Notes under the pieces: model-generated
Database searches by the model: none
Told to the model about the DNA's origin: nothing
Seen by the model: only the letters and a program-made list of their open reading frames with translations
Position numbers and translations under genes: made by a program
In this document: piece by piece, positions 1 to 6,959 of the stretch
Position numbering within the stretch: position 1 is the stretch's first letter
Layout: each line of letters starts with the position of its first letter
From: Chloroflexota bacterium
Lineage (GTDB): Bacteria > Chloroflexota > Dehalococcoidia > UBA2979
Length of the DNA: 14,304 bases
Direction of reading: 5' to 3'
Assembly (NCBI GenBank): GCA_016875695.1
Contig: VGPB01000028.1
Location: 1 to 14,304, forward strand

Positions 1-167
1 CAGCCTGCTTCGCGGTGGCGAGCGCGCCAACGGTACGTGGTGGCACGGCTCGCCCCGACCTGCCCGCGTGACGCCGCGGTCGATGCGCCGGTCAGCATCG
101 CCTCTACCGTGCGGCACCGGGCCTCGTACGAATAGCGCATGCGCCGGGGCGGGGTAGCATCACTCAT
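1..167 (-). CDS. IS481-like transposase, N-terminal part, cut by window edge
   Basis: Reading the minus strand from an ATG at 167 gives 55 codons that are still open at the window edge. The product begins MSDATPPRRMRYSYEARC and continues through TAASRGQVGASRATTYRWRA. A basic N-terminus followed by a helix-turn-helix with GASRATTYRWRARHREAG is the usual opening of IS481-type (and some IS3-type) DDE transposases, where this domain binds the element ends. The start is supported by a perfect AAGGAGG at 173-179, five bases before the ATG. The catalytic DDE domain would lie outside the window, so completeness cannot be judged. The gene faces away from the enoyl-CoA hydratase stop at 263, so the insertion-sequence end should lie between about 180 and 262. 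The family call comes from recognised sequence style, not from a search; a chromosomal HTH protein is the less likely alternative. Confidence 0.7.
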   Translation of the reverse strand, partial: MSDATPPRRMRYSYEARCRTVEAMLTGASTAASRGQVGASRATTYRWRARHREAG

Positions 168-168
168 C

Positions 169-223
169 GGGACCTCCTTCGGAACTCGGAGCTTTCGCAA
201 CCCCAAGTCTCGTCGGAGGTCCC
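169..223 (-). promoter_or_regulatory. Inverted repeat that can mask the transposase SD
   Basis: GGGACCTCC at 169-177 and GGAGGTCCC at 215-223 are perfect 9-bp inverse complements separated by 37 bases. In the minus-strand transcript the right copy comes first and pairs with the second, which contains the transposase SD (AAGGAGGTCCCG before the ATG at 167). A transcript entering from the neighbouring gene would contain both arms and could hide the ribosome site. A transcript starting between the arms would not. This resembles the known foldback inhibition of read-through translation in IS10 and IS50; its function here is inferred. Confidence 0.5.
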
Positions 224-262
224 CCTGCAGTCAGCCGTCTCGCTGGTATGTAGTCAGTACAC

Positions 263-1075
263 CTAGCGACCGCGGAATGCGGGCTCGCGGCGCTCCATGA
301 ACGCCTTGACGCCCTCGACGCCGTCCTCGGTGACGAAGAGCTGGTTCACCATCTGGCCGGTGAGCAGCTGGATGCGCTCGAGCTGGTCGTGCTCGACGGA
401 GTACGCGAGCTGCTTGGTGCCGGCGATGCCGAGGGGCGGGCCGGCGGCGATGTCGTGCGCGAGCGCGAGCGCGCGGTCGAGCAGCGAGGCGGCGGGCACG
501 ACCTCGAGCACCATGCCGAAGTCGAGCGCTTCCTGCGCGGTGAAGCGGCGCGCGGTGAACATGAGCTCGAGCGCGCGCTGCATGCCGACGGCGCGCGGCA
601 GGAAGTACGGCACGCCGTAGTCGGCGGTTATGCCGCGCTTGATCTGGGCGACCTGGAACACGGCGTCCTCTGCGGCGATGCGAATATCGGTGCCGAGCGC
701 GACGCCGATGCCCATGCCCATGCAGTAGCCGTTGATGGCGGCGATCACCGGGACGTCGGCTTTGCGCATCCAGGTGGTCGCGTAGGCATCCGGGTGGGCG
801 GGGCGCCAGGGCGGACGTTGCTGCTCGAGGTTGGCGCCGGGGAAGTTCTTGACGTTGCCGCCTGAGCAGAAGGCGCGGCCCTCGCCGGTGAGCACGACGG
901 CGCGGATGCGGTAGTCGCCCGCGCTGAGCTCGCGCATGTAGCGCTCGATGCTCGTGTCCATCTCGCGGCCCCAAGCGTTAAGGCGCTCGGGGCGGTTGAT
1001 CTTGATGACGGCGACGTCGCCGTACTCCTCGATGCGGATGGAGTCGTCGTCGATGACGTTCGTGGGGTCGGCCAT
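263..1075 (-). CDS. Enoyl-CoA hydratase/isomerase (crotonase) family protein
   Basis: This 270-residue protein has normal crotonase length. Family features include INRPERLNAW (26-35), the first oxyanion-hole segment FCSGGNVKNF (69-78), and the second one, NGYCMGMGIGVALGTDIRIA (115-134). GITADYGVPYFLPRAVG (148-164) sits where the catalytic acid or acids lie; Asp152 stands where several isomerase-like members have Asp in place of the hydratase Glu, so the exact reaction (hydratase, isomerase or other acyl-CoA chemistry) is uncertain. No signal peptide is seen, so it is cytosolic. The start at 1075 is chosen over upstream in-frame codons because GGAGGG (1081-1086) lies six bases before it and homology starts shortly after. 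It is downstream of the solute-binding protein gene, 165 bp away, with a strong hairpin between them, so it may be a separate unit. The stop is TAG. Confidence 0.92.
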   Translation of the reverse strand: MADPTNVIDDDSIRIEEYGDVAVIKINRPERLNAWGREMDTSIERYMRELSAGDYRIRAVVLTGEGRAFCSGGNVKNFPGANLEQQRPPWRPAHPDAYATTWMRKADVPVIAAINGYCMGMGIGVALGTDIRIAAEDAVFQVAQIKRGITADYGVPYFLPRAVGMQRALELMFTARRFTAQEALDFGMVLEVVPAASLLDRALALAHDIAAGPPLGIAGTKQLAYSVEHDQLERIQLLTGQMVNQLFVTEDGVEGVKAFMERREPAFRGR

Positions 1076-1173
1076 GCGTGCCCTCCGTTCGCGCGGGTGC
1101 AGGCGCACCCTGTGCGCTCGGGCGGGAGCATAGCGCACGGCATGGCGGTCGGGTGGGCGCACGAGGGGGAACA

Positions 1174-1204
1174 GCGAGCGGCCCGGGGTCGCCGGGCCGC
1201 TCGC
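1174..1204. terminator. Strong GC hairpin between two genes
   Basis: GCGAGCGGCCCGG at 1174-1186 pairs perfectly with CCGGGCCGCTCGC at 1192-1204 around a 5-base loop, giving a 13-bp stem. It lies in the 165-bp gap after the solute-binding protein stop (1241) and before the hydratase start (1075). No clear T-run follows on either strand, so it may be an atypical intrinsic terminator, a transcript-stabilising stem, or an attenuator that lowers hydratase expression. Confidence 0.55.
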
Positions 1205-1240
1205 GCTGGTGCGGGGCGTGCGTGACGCGCGCCGGGTGGG

Positions 1241-3022
1241 CTACTTGTCGAGCCACATGCTCGTGAGCTGCGCCCCGATGTCGTAGTAGTAGCTGTTGGC
1301 GCCGAGCACGCCGACCCAACGCACGCCGCGCAGCGACGGCTGGTACACAGTCGCAGCGATGGCCGAGGGCTTCTCGATGCGGTAGGCCTGATCGAGGGTC
1401 TTGTCCCACATCTTGCGCAGGATTTCCTTGCGCTTCTGCGGGTTGATTTCCGAGCGCTGCTGGTCGGCCCAAGCGTCGAGCTCGGCGTCTTTGATGCGCC
1501 AGCGGTTGCCGGGCGAGTCGGAGCGCACGTGCTGGTAGAAGAAGTTGTCCGTGTCGAAGCCCTGTGCGGCCCAGCCGTCGGCGACCTCCGGGAACTTCGA
1601 GCCGACCCATTGCGAGTTGAACTCGGTGTAGTCGACAGCGCGCGCGTCGAGCTTGACGCCGGCCTTCTGGAACTGGTTCACGAGCACTTCGTTCGGCGCC
1701 TTGTTCGAGGAGTCGCCGTAGTTGTAGTAAATCATCGGCATCTCGAGGTTGGCTTGGCCGGCGGCCTCGAGGAGCTTCTTCGCCTCGGCGACGTCCGTCT
1801 TCCACCACTTGCCGAGGAGGCCGGACTCCGCGGTCGGCGGCTTGTCGAAGATGAAGATCCACGGCATCGTTGGCGTCGAGACGCCGTAGGTGCGCAGCGC
1901 GATGTCGATGATCTCCTTGCGGTCCATGATCATGCTGATAGCGCGGCGCGTGCGCACGTCCTGCCATTTCGGCAGGTCAAGGTTGAACGAGAGGGAGAAG
2001 GTGTTCGTAACGGGCCGCGAGGTGTTGGCCTGGATGTCCGGGTTGGTCTTGAGCAGCGCCTCGAGCTCGATCACGGTCGTGCCGACGGTGTAGCCAAAGT
2101 CGATCTGCTTGGCGCGGAAGGCGGCGAGCTGTGCGGCGCCGTCCTTCTGCACCTTGCAGACGAGCGAATCGATGAGAACCTTGCCCATCCAGTAGTCGGG
2201 GCTCTTGTCGAACGTGGCGCCGACGCCTGGGTCGGCGCCCTTGAGGATCATCGGACCGGTGCCGATGGCCTTCTTGTCGATGTCGCCGCCGTCGACGAGT
2301 TCCTTGGGGTGGATGGTGGTGTAGCGGCTGGCGAGCGGGACCAGGAAGTCCGGCTGCGGCTTGTTGAGCGTGATCTTGAGCGTGGTGGCGTCTGTTGCGT
2401 CGACGGACTTCACGTTGGTGAAGTAGGGGCGGTGCACGCCTTCCTTGGCGTAGCGGTCGTACGCGAACTTCACGTCGGCGGCGGAGAACGCGCGGCCGTT
2501 GACGGGCGCGATGTTCTGCCACTTCACGGCGGGTTCGAGCTTGAAAGTGTAGGTCAGGCCGTCCGGCGACTGCTCCCATGACTTGGCGAGCTCCGGCACG
2601 ATCTCGAGCTTGAACGGGTCCGCGGCGGGGCCGCGCTTGAAGCCGAGCAGGCGGTTGTAGACGATGTTGGGGATGGTGATGGTGCCGCCGGCCGCCGACT
2701 TCGACGGGTCCATGGTGGAGACGTCCCACGTGACGGCGAAGGTGGCGGTGCCGCCGGCCTTGGGGGTCTTGCCCGCGGGCTCCGGGAAGTTGAAGGGGAT
2801 GAGCTTGCCGGCGACCATGATGCCGTCGGCGGGGGTGCCGGCCTGGGCGGTGGCGGTGGCGGTGCTGGCGGTGCCTCCGGTGGGGGGGCCTTCGTCCTCG
2901 TCGCTGCCGCAGCCGAGCAGCGCGGCCGCGGCGACGCCGCCGGCGGCGAGTGCGCTGCCGCGGAGCAGCGTGCGGCGGTTGAGTGCGTGGGCCAGCCTTG
3001 ACGGCTCCTGGTCGTTCACCAT
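1241..3022 (-). CDS. ABC transporter family 5 solute-binding lipoprotein (peptide/nickel type)
   Basis: This 593-residue protein should capture a solute outside the membrane for an ABC importer. Residues 15-22 (NRRTLLRG) give a twin-arginine motif, followed by an alanine-rich hydrophobic stretch and a lipobox ending LLGC with Cys38. The protein is thus probably exported folded by Tat and lipid-anchored. A Thr/Ala/Gly-rich linker follows. Family 5 (OppA/DppA/NikA-like) signatures include IVPELAKSWEQSPDGLTYTF, VNGRAFSAADVKFAYDRY and MWDKTLDQAYRIEKP. The start at 3022 has AAAGGA eight bases upstream; a longer reading to 3091 adds only 23 uncharacteristic residues before the signal. No permease or ATPase genes are nearby, so it is an orphan binding protein. 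The substrate cannot be told from sequence; peptides, nickel chelates and other small organics are all possible in this family. Confidence 0.92.
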   Translation of the reverse strand: MVNDQEPSRLAHALNRRTLLRGSALAAGGVAAAALLGCGSDEDEGPPTGGTASTATATAQAGTPADGIMVAGKLIPFNFPEPAGKTPKAGGTATFAVTWDVSTMDPSKSAAGGTITIPNIVYNRLLGFKRGPAADPFKLEIVPELAKSWEQSPDGLTYTFKLEPAVKWQNIAPVNGRAFSAADVKFAYDRYAKEGVHRPYFTNVKSVDATDATTLKITLNKPQPDFLVPLASRYTTIHPKELVDGGDIDKKAIGTGPMILKGADPGVGATFDKSPDYWMGKVLIDSLVCKVQKDGAAQLAAFRAKQIDFGYTVGTTVIELEALLKTNPDIQANTSRPVTNTFSLSFNLDLPKWQDVRTRRAISMIMDRKEIIDIALRTYGVSTPTMPWIFIFDKPPTAESGLLGKWWKTDVAEAKKLLEAAGQANLEMPMIYYNYGDSSNKAPNEVLVNQFQKAGVKLDARAVDYTEFNSQWVGSKFPEVADGWAAQGFDTDNFFYQHVRSDSPGNRWRIKDAELDAWADQQRSEINPQKRKEILRKMWDKTLDQAYRIEKPSAIAATVYQPSLRGVRWVGVLGANSYYYDIGAQLTSMWLDK

Positions 3023-3139
3023 GCGTCGGGTCCTTTCTTGCGAGCGTGTATGGCGCTCATTGTATGGGCTCGATCGGGTTACGTATCGCATCCTGCGGGC
3101 GGATGGCCGCTGGCCATGGGAGCGCAGCGGTCGGAGGCG

Positions 3140-4894
3140 TCAGGCGGCGCGAGCGGCTCCACCGGCGGGGCGCATCGGCGCGGGCCGCTCGAGCAGGTAG
3201 CCTTGGACGAGGTGGATGCGGGGTCGCGCGTCGGGTGCGGCGGGACGCGCTACGTCGCGCACGAGTGCGAGCTCGCCGGCGGTCTCGATGCCTTCGGCGA
3301 CTACCTCGGCGCGGGATTCGGCGGCGAAGGCGACGATGGCGGAGAGCACGGCGCAACTGGCGCGGTCGGTCACGGCGCTTGCGAGCACCATGCGGTCGAT
3401 CTTGATCACGTTGACGGGCATGCGGCGCAGTGTCTCGAGGCCGGCGTTGCCCGCGCCGACGTCGTCGAGGGCGAGGCCGAAGTCGGCGGCGCGCAGGCGC
3501 GCGCCGTGCTGCGCGAGCGTCGCGGCGGGCAGGTCGGCACGCTCGGTGAGCTCGATGACGACGCGGCCCGGATCGAGGCCGGCGGCGCGCACTTCGGCTG
3601 CGAGCGCATCGGGCGAGAAATCGCGGTGCACCAGGGCGGACGGCGCGACGTTGATGAACAGTCGCACCCCGGGCGGGAGCGCGCCGGCGCCGCGCAGCAC
3701 TGCGGCGCGGCACGCGCTGTCGAGCGCGTGCGTGTGGCCGATCTCCTCGGCGATGTCGAACGCTTCCTGTGGACCGAGCGGGCCGAGGTCCTCCGGCATG
3801 CGGGCAAGCGCTTCGTAAGCGATGAGCGTGTCGCGTTCGAGGTCGTAGATCGGTTGGAACGTGGCTTCGGCGCGTTGCGTGGCAATTGCGCGGCATACCG
3901 CGCCGGTCTGTGCGCTGGTGAACGGGCTGCCGAGGAGGTCGCTGGCTTCGCCGAAGACGACGATGGTGTTGCGTCCGCGGCGCGTGGCGGCGGCAAGCGC
4001 GGCTTCGGCCTCCTGGCGCATCATGGCGGCGTGGGCGGCCGGCCCGGAGAGCGAGCAGGCACCGATGCGGACGGTGAGCATGGGCAGGCGCTCCGCGAGC
4101 GCCGCGCGCAGCGCCTCCAGGCGCGCCGAGGCGTGCGAGTGGTCGGCGGTGCGCAGCAGTGCGAAGCGGTCGTGGCCGACGCGGAACGCGGCATCCGGTA
4201 TGTGCTCGTGCAGCACGTCGGCGATGGTGAGCAGCGCCTGGTCGGCGAGCTCCAGCCTGCAGCTCTCGGTGAAGAGCGTGAACTCGTCGACGTCGAGGAA
4301 GGCGAACGTGGCGCTCTCGTTCGTGGTCGCCGCGTGGGCCGCGGCGGCGTCGAGCGCGACGACGAAGGAGCGGAAGTTCGGCAGGTCGGTCATCATGTCG
4401 GTCAGCGCGGCGCGGCGAAGCTGGTCGAGCTCGGCGTCGGCGGCGGCGCGGAGCGCGCGCACGCGATGGCGGTGCAGCAGGAGCGCAAGTGCGACCACAA
4501 CGGCGAGCTGCGTCGCGTAGCCGCTGAGCGAGAAGCGGAACAGCGACCGCTCATCCGCCAGCCGCTGCTCGACCCGGGTGTGCAGCTCCTCCGAATGACG
4601 GGCGGCCGAGTCCGCCAGCACCGCGCGCGCGCTCTGGGCGACGTCCGCCCTCGGGAGACGGCCGGCGCAGGGAATGCCGGCGGCGAGCGCGTCGAACAGC
4701 GGCCGTGTCGCGGCGAGATCGGGCTGCATCTCGGCGCGCAGGCGCTGGACGAGCGCGCGATCAGCGGGTGCGCCGCGCGCGGCGATGGTGTCGAAGTCCG
4801 CGAGGATGCTGGCAACGCGCCTCTCGAACGCGGCGCGCCGCTTGGGCTTCGGGCCCGCTATGGTCGCTAGCGAGTCCAGCGTCAGCGAGTTCAC
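3140..4894 (-). CDS. Membrane EAL-domain protein (c-di-GMP phosphodiesterase) with degenerate GGDEF
   Basis: The 584-residue open frame starts at an internal GTG with no SD; the true N-terminus is probably encoded in another frame up to 5060 (see next entry). A helical region (1-120) is followed by a membrane segment near 125-141, then a GGDEF-like domain (about 160-315) whose signature is GHDRF (240-244) instead of GGDEF, so cyclase activity is unlikely. The EAL domain (about 335-575) looks intact: EAL at 361-363, Asn415, Glu448, Asp477-Asp478 in DDVGAG, Lys498, Glu534 in AEGIET and Gln564. Known family biochemistry predicts hydrolysis of c-di-GMP to pGpG, perhaps tuned by the degenerate domain and an outside sensor. 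The solute-binding protein gene follows 117 bp downstream on the same strand, so co-expression is possible. Codon use matches its neighbours. Confidence 0.87.
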   Translation of the reverse strand: MNSLTLDSLATIAGPKPKRRAAFERRVASILADFDTIAARGAPADRALVQRLRAEMQPDLAATRPLFDALAAGIPCAGRLPRADVAQSARAVLADSAARHSEELHTRVEQRLADERSLFRFSLSGYATQLAVVVALALLLHRHRVRALRAAADAELDQLRRAALTDMMTDLPNFRSFVVALDAAAAHAATTNESATFAFLDVDEFTLFTESCRLELADQALLTIADVLHEHIPDAAFRVGHDRFALLRTADHSHASARLEALRAALAERLPMLTVRIGACSLSGPAAHAAMMRQEAEAALAAATRRGRNTIVVFGEASDLLGSPFTSAQTGAVCRAIATQRAEATFQPIYDLERDTLIAYEALARMPEDLGPLGPQEAFDIAEEIGHTHALDSACRAAVLRGAGALPPGVRLFINVAPSALVHRDFSPDALAAEVRAAGLDPGRVVIELTERADLPAATLAQHGARLRAADFGLALDDVGAGNAGLETLRRMPVNVIKIDRMVLASAVTDRASCAVLSAIVAFAAESRAEVVAEGIETAGELALVRDVARPAAPDARPRIHLVQGYLLERPAPMRPAGGAARAA

Positions 4895-5060
4895 GCCGTC
4901 GCGCGCGGTCGTAGGCCGCCATGGTGGTGATGGCGTCCCTGAGCCGTTCGATCGCCTGGACCTCGACGCGCCACTGGCGGGCGGCGTGTGCGGTCATCGC
5001 GACGAGCACGAGTGCCAGGACCGCCAGGTCGACGCTCGCGAACAGCGTGCGGCGTGTCAC
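4895..5060 (-). pseudogene. Out-of-frame N-terminal part of the EAL protein (frameshift)
   Basis: From a GTG at 5060, with GAGG six bases upstream (5067-5070), this frame encodes VTRRTLFASVDLAVLALVLV, a membrane helix, followed by a helical segment ending TMAAYDRA. It runs in another frame past the start of the downstream EAL frame at 4894. Removing one base in the GCGCGCG run at 4901-4907 would join ...AYDRA to DGVNSLTLDSLA and give a protein with two membrane helices flanking an outside sensor region of about 150 residues, a normal layout for GGDEF/EAL receptors. I infer a single-base insertion or a sequencing error in this repeat. If the lesion is real, only the truncated form from a weak internal start could be made. 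Confidence 0.6.
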
Positions 5061-5295
5061 CGGACGCCTCGACGGGACGCACGGAGGGGGAGCGCGGACC
5101 CGCGCGCGCCGGCCGTGACCGGGCACGCGGAGCGTGGGGCGACCGTCACGCGCGAGTCCTGCCGCATGCGCTGGGCCTCCGCTGCCCAAGCGGATCATTG
5201 GCAGGGCGCGCGTGGGGCGGAGGGCTGCGCCGCGCGGACGCTTGCGGCGCGCTGACGCATGGCGCGGGCGGCGGCGGCGCGTGCGGGGAAGGGCG

Positions 5296-6018
5296 CTAGG
5301 CGAAGCGGCGCATGTCGTCGGCGGCGTAGCGGGCGACGGTGTTGTCGCACGCGGCGGTCGCCTCGATGCGCTCGATCACGCTTGTGAGCTGCGCAGCGGG
5401 GATGGCGAGCGTCATCTCGCTGTTCGGCATGCCCGTGCGCACGCGGCTGAGCTGGCAGCCCGCTGAGATGGCGACTTCGCCCTGCTCCTTGGCGATGGCG
5501 ATGATGTGGCACTGGGGCTTGCCCTCGACGCGCACACCGGGCAGCGCGTCCATCATCACCATGAACTGGCGCGCGGTGATGCGGCACAGCACCACGTCCG
5601 GGTCCGTGGCGCACTCGGCGAGCGGACCGTACGTGACGGCGGCGGGTCGCTGGGTGACGACGGGGATCTGCGGGACCACGTCCATCGTCACCCAGCCGGA
5701 TTCGAGGAGCGCGGCGACGTCGGTGTTGGCGCCGACCTCGGCGAGGGTCTTGAAGCCGTGGGTGACGGAGCCGACGGAGCAGTTGGCGTGGTCCTCGGCG
5801 ACCGTGGTGAAGGTGCGGTCGGTGGACTTCATCCAGAACACGCAGCCGGCGGCGACCCGCCCGGTGCGGCCGTCCACCTCGTGCGGCGCGGGCATGGGGT
5901 CGTCGAAGGCAGGCACGCCAGCTGGCGGGGTGCTGCGAAAGGTGATCGCGATGGGCGGGATGTCCGAGCCCAGGGCGCTCATCAGCTGCCGATGCATCGT
6001 TTGCCAGTCCTGCGCCAC
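5296..6018 (-). CDS. DUF169 family protein
   Basis: This 240-residue protein begins at GTG 6018, with AAAGGGGA seven bases upstream. It matches my recollection of the DUF169 (COG2043) pattern: an N-terminal PPIAITF segment, then GCVFWMK (58-64), DHANCSVGSVTHG (76-88), and a later conserved Cys region (Cys136, Cys145, Cys170, Cys188). Cys59, His77, Cys80 and His87 are placed as in relatives and could bind a metal or cofactor, but the biochemical role of the family is unknown to me. No signal peptide or membrane segment is seen. The gene stands alone: 235 bp without a recognised gene separate it from the EAL gene, and the degraded recombinase region lies upstream. The family call is fairly safe; any function would be a guess. 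Confidence 0.82.
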   Translation of the reverse strand: MAQDWQTMHRQLMSALGSDIPPIAITFRSTPPAGVPAFDDPMPAPHEVDGRTGRVAAGCVFWMKSTDRTFTTVAEDHANCSVGSVTHGFKTLAEVGANTDVAALLESGWVTMDVVPQIPVVTQRPAAVTYGPLAECATDPDVVLCRITARQFMVMMDALPGVRVEGKPQCHIIAIAKEQGEVAISAGCQLSRVRTGMPNSEMTLAIPAAQLTSVIERIEATAACDNTVARYAADDMRRFA

Positions 6019-6056
6019 GGTGCGATCCCCTTTGCGGTTCCCGATTCGTAGCCCGG

Positions 6057-6086
6057 AGTATGACAGTCAGCAGACTCCTTGTTCAA
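6057..6086 (-). promoter_or_regulatory. Possible promoter of the DUF169 gene
   Basis: On the minus strand TTGAAC (6086-6081) and CATACT (6062-6057) are separated by 18 bases, close to a sigma-70-type promoter. They would start transcription about 30 bases before the GTG at 6018. The -35 box overlaps TGTTCAACA (6080-6088), a short interrupted palindrome that could be an operator. This rests on consensus resemblance only. Confidence 0.3.
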
Positions 6087-6270
6087 CAGTTCCGCCGCTA
6101 AATCCTCAATGCGTGCGTAGTACAACGATAGCGATGGCCCGCCCCGTCCGAACATTGAATGTCGCTCCCGACTCTCGGCGGTCTTGGCCGGCCTTAGTGC
6201 TGGAGATTGTCCCGCCTGAAGGCACCGCTGCGGAGCAGCACGTGGTGAAGCGCTGTGGGTAGTGACGCGC

Positions 6271-6702
6271 CTAGTCGGTGTTCCATCGCATGGCCTGTTC
6301 CGGCCGATAGGCGAGGGGCTTAGCAGGGCCTAGCGCGATTGCTCCGCGAAGGTGGAGGGAGCAGCGAGGTGCATGACGCTCTAGGCCATCCAGCGCCCGT
6401 CCAGCGTCCACGCAGGCCTCATCTAGCCGCACGAGCTCCCGCATCCGACGGCTGATGCGGTCGAGCTTCCACGACAGCACTCCGTCGATGGCCCCCGAGT
6501 GGACGGCTTCTAGCATCCGCTCGAACTCCGGGCGCCGAACCCCCCGCTTGTAGGCGGAGAAGTCGACGTCCTCGGACACGTCCGTGATTTCCCAGCCCCG
6601 CGACGCCGCGAAACGTAGGCAGTCCTCCCGTTGGCGATCGGTGGCGGTTTGCTGCCCGTCGCGATCCTCACTGATTCGCAGGTAGACTCCGATACGTGCC
6701 AT
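6271..6702 (-). pseudogene. Serine recombinase, truncated after the catalytic domain
   Basis: The 143-residue frame starts MARIGVYLRISEDRDGQQTA, the resolvase/invertase catalytic opening with nucleophile Ser11 and Arg9. It continues through YKRGVRRPEFERMLEAVHSG and SWKLDRISRRMRELVRLDEA (LDRISR is the conserved active-site helix). After about residue 103 (near nucleotide 6395) similarity stops. The remaining 40 residues do not resemble the expected continuation, and I could not find it in the other frames nearby. Large serine integrases run to about 450-600 residues with recombinase and zinc-ribbon domains, all missing here, so this copy should be unable to integrate DNA on its own. The start has AAGG eight bases upstream. 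Its 5' end lies about 30 bp from the broken edge of comM, the usual place of an integrase beside its attachment site. Confidence 0.8.
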
Positions 6703-6734
6703 GCGTGCAACCTTCCCCCAAGTGTTCTCGGGAG

Positions 6735-6906
6735 TCTCTGTTGCATCGCGGCGTGCTGTTCTTCGACGAGTTCCTCGAGTTCGGCGCCACGGCGCTCGAG
6801 GCGCTGCGCGAGCCGCTGGAGGCGGGTGCGGTGGCGATCTCGCGCGTGCGCGGGGCGGCGACGTTCCCGGCGCGCTTCCTGCTGATCGCGGCGATGAACC
6901 CGTGCC
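6735..6906 (+). pseudogene. comM: comM (YifB) middle fragment
   Basis: About 57 codons encode a central part of the ComM/YifB AAA+ ATPase: LHRGVLFFDEFLEFG (Walker B region), ALEALREPLEAGAVAISRV, FPARFLLIAAMNPC. The preceding roughly 250 residues, including the Lon-like domain and Walker A, are absent from the window and are replaced by the serine recombinase region. At the right edge the sequence stops matching comM just after MNPC and reads on, in frame, into unrelated sequence. ComM is a helicase aiding branch migration during natural transformation. This piece cannot work alone. Its continuation lies at 10708-11159. Confidence 0.85.
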
Positions 6907-6907
6907 G
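6899..6907 (+). repeat. Left junction repeat (attL-like)
   Basis: CCCGTGCCG occurs here and again at 10706-10714, directly flanking the inserted element. A slightly different register, TGCC at 6903-6906 and 10704-10707, rejoins comM at the usual family length (MNPC followed by PCRYHGD). Left of the site the sequence is comM; right of it, it is not. Confidence 0.6.
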
Positions 6908-6959
6908 TCGGGAGCAGAGACAACCGTGTGGTCGGGCTCCGCTAAGGAGAGTTGTCAGC

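Noticed and set aside
1529..2581. A 350-residue plus-strand open frame opposite the solute-binding protein gene
   Set aside because: It is antisense to a well-recognised protein, rich in Leu/Val/Arg/Asp with no recognisable domain.
3038..4870. A 610-residue plus-strand open frame opposite the EAL gene
   Set aside because: It is an antisense shadow from high GC content: low-complexity Arg/Gly/Glu sequence with no family features, while the minus strand holds clear EAL motifs.
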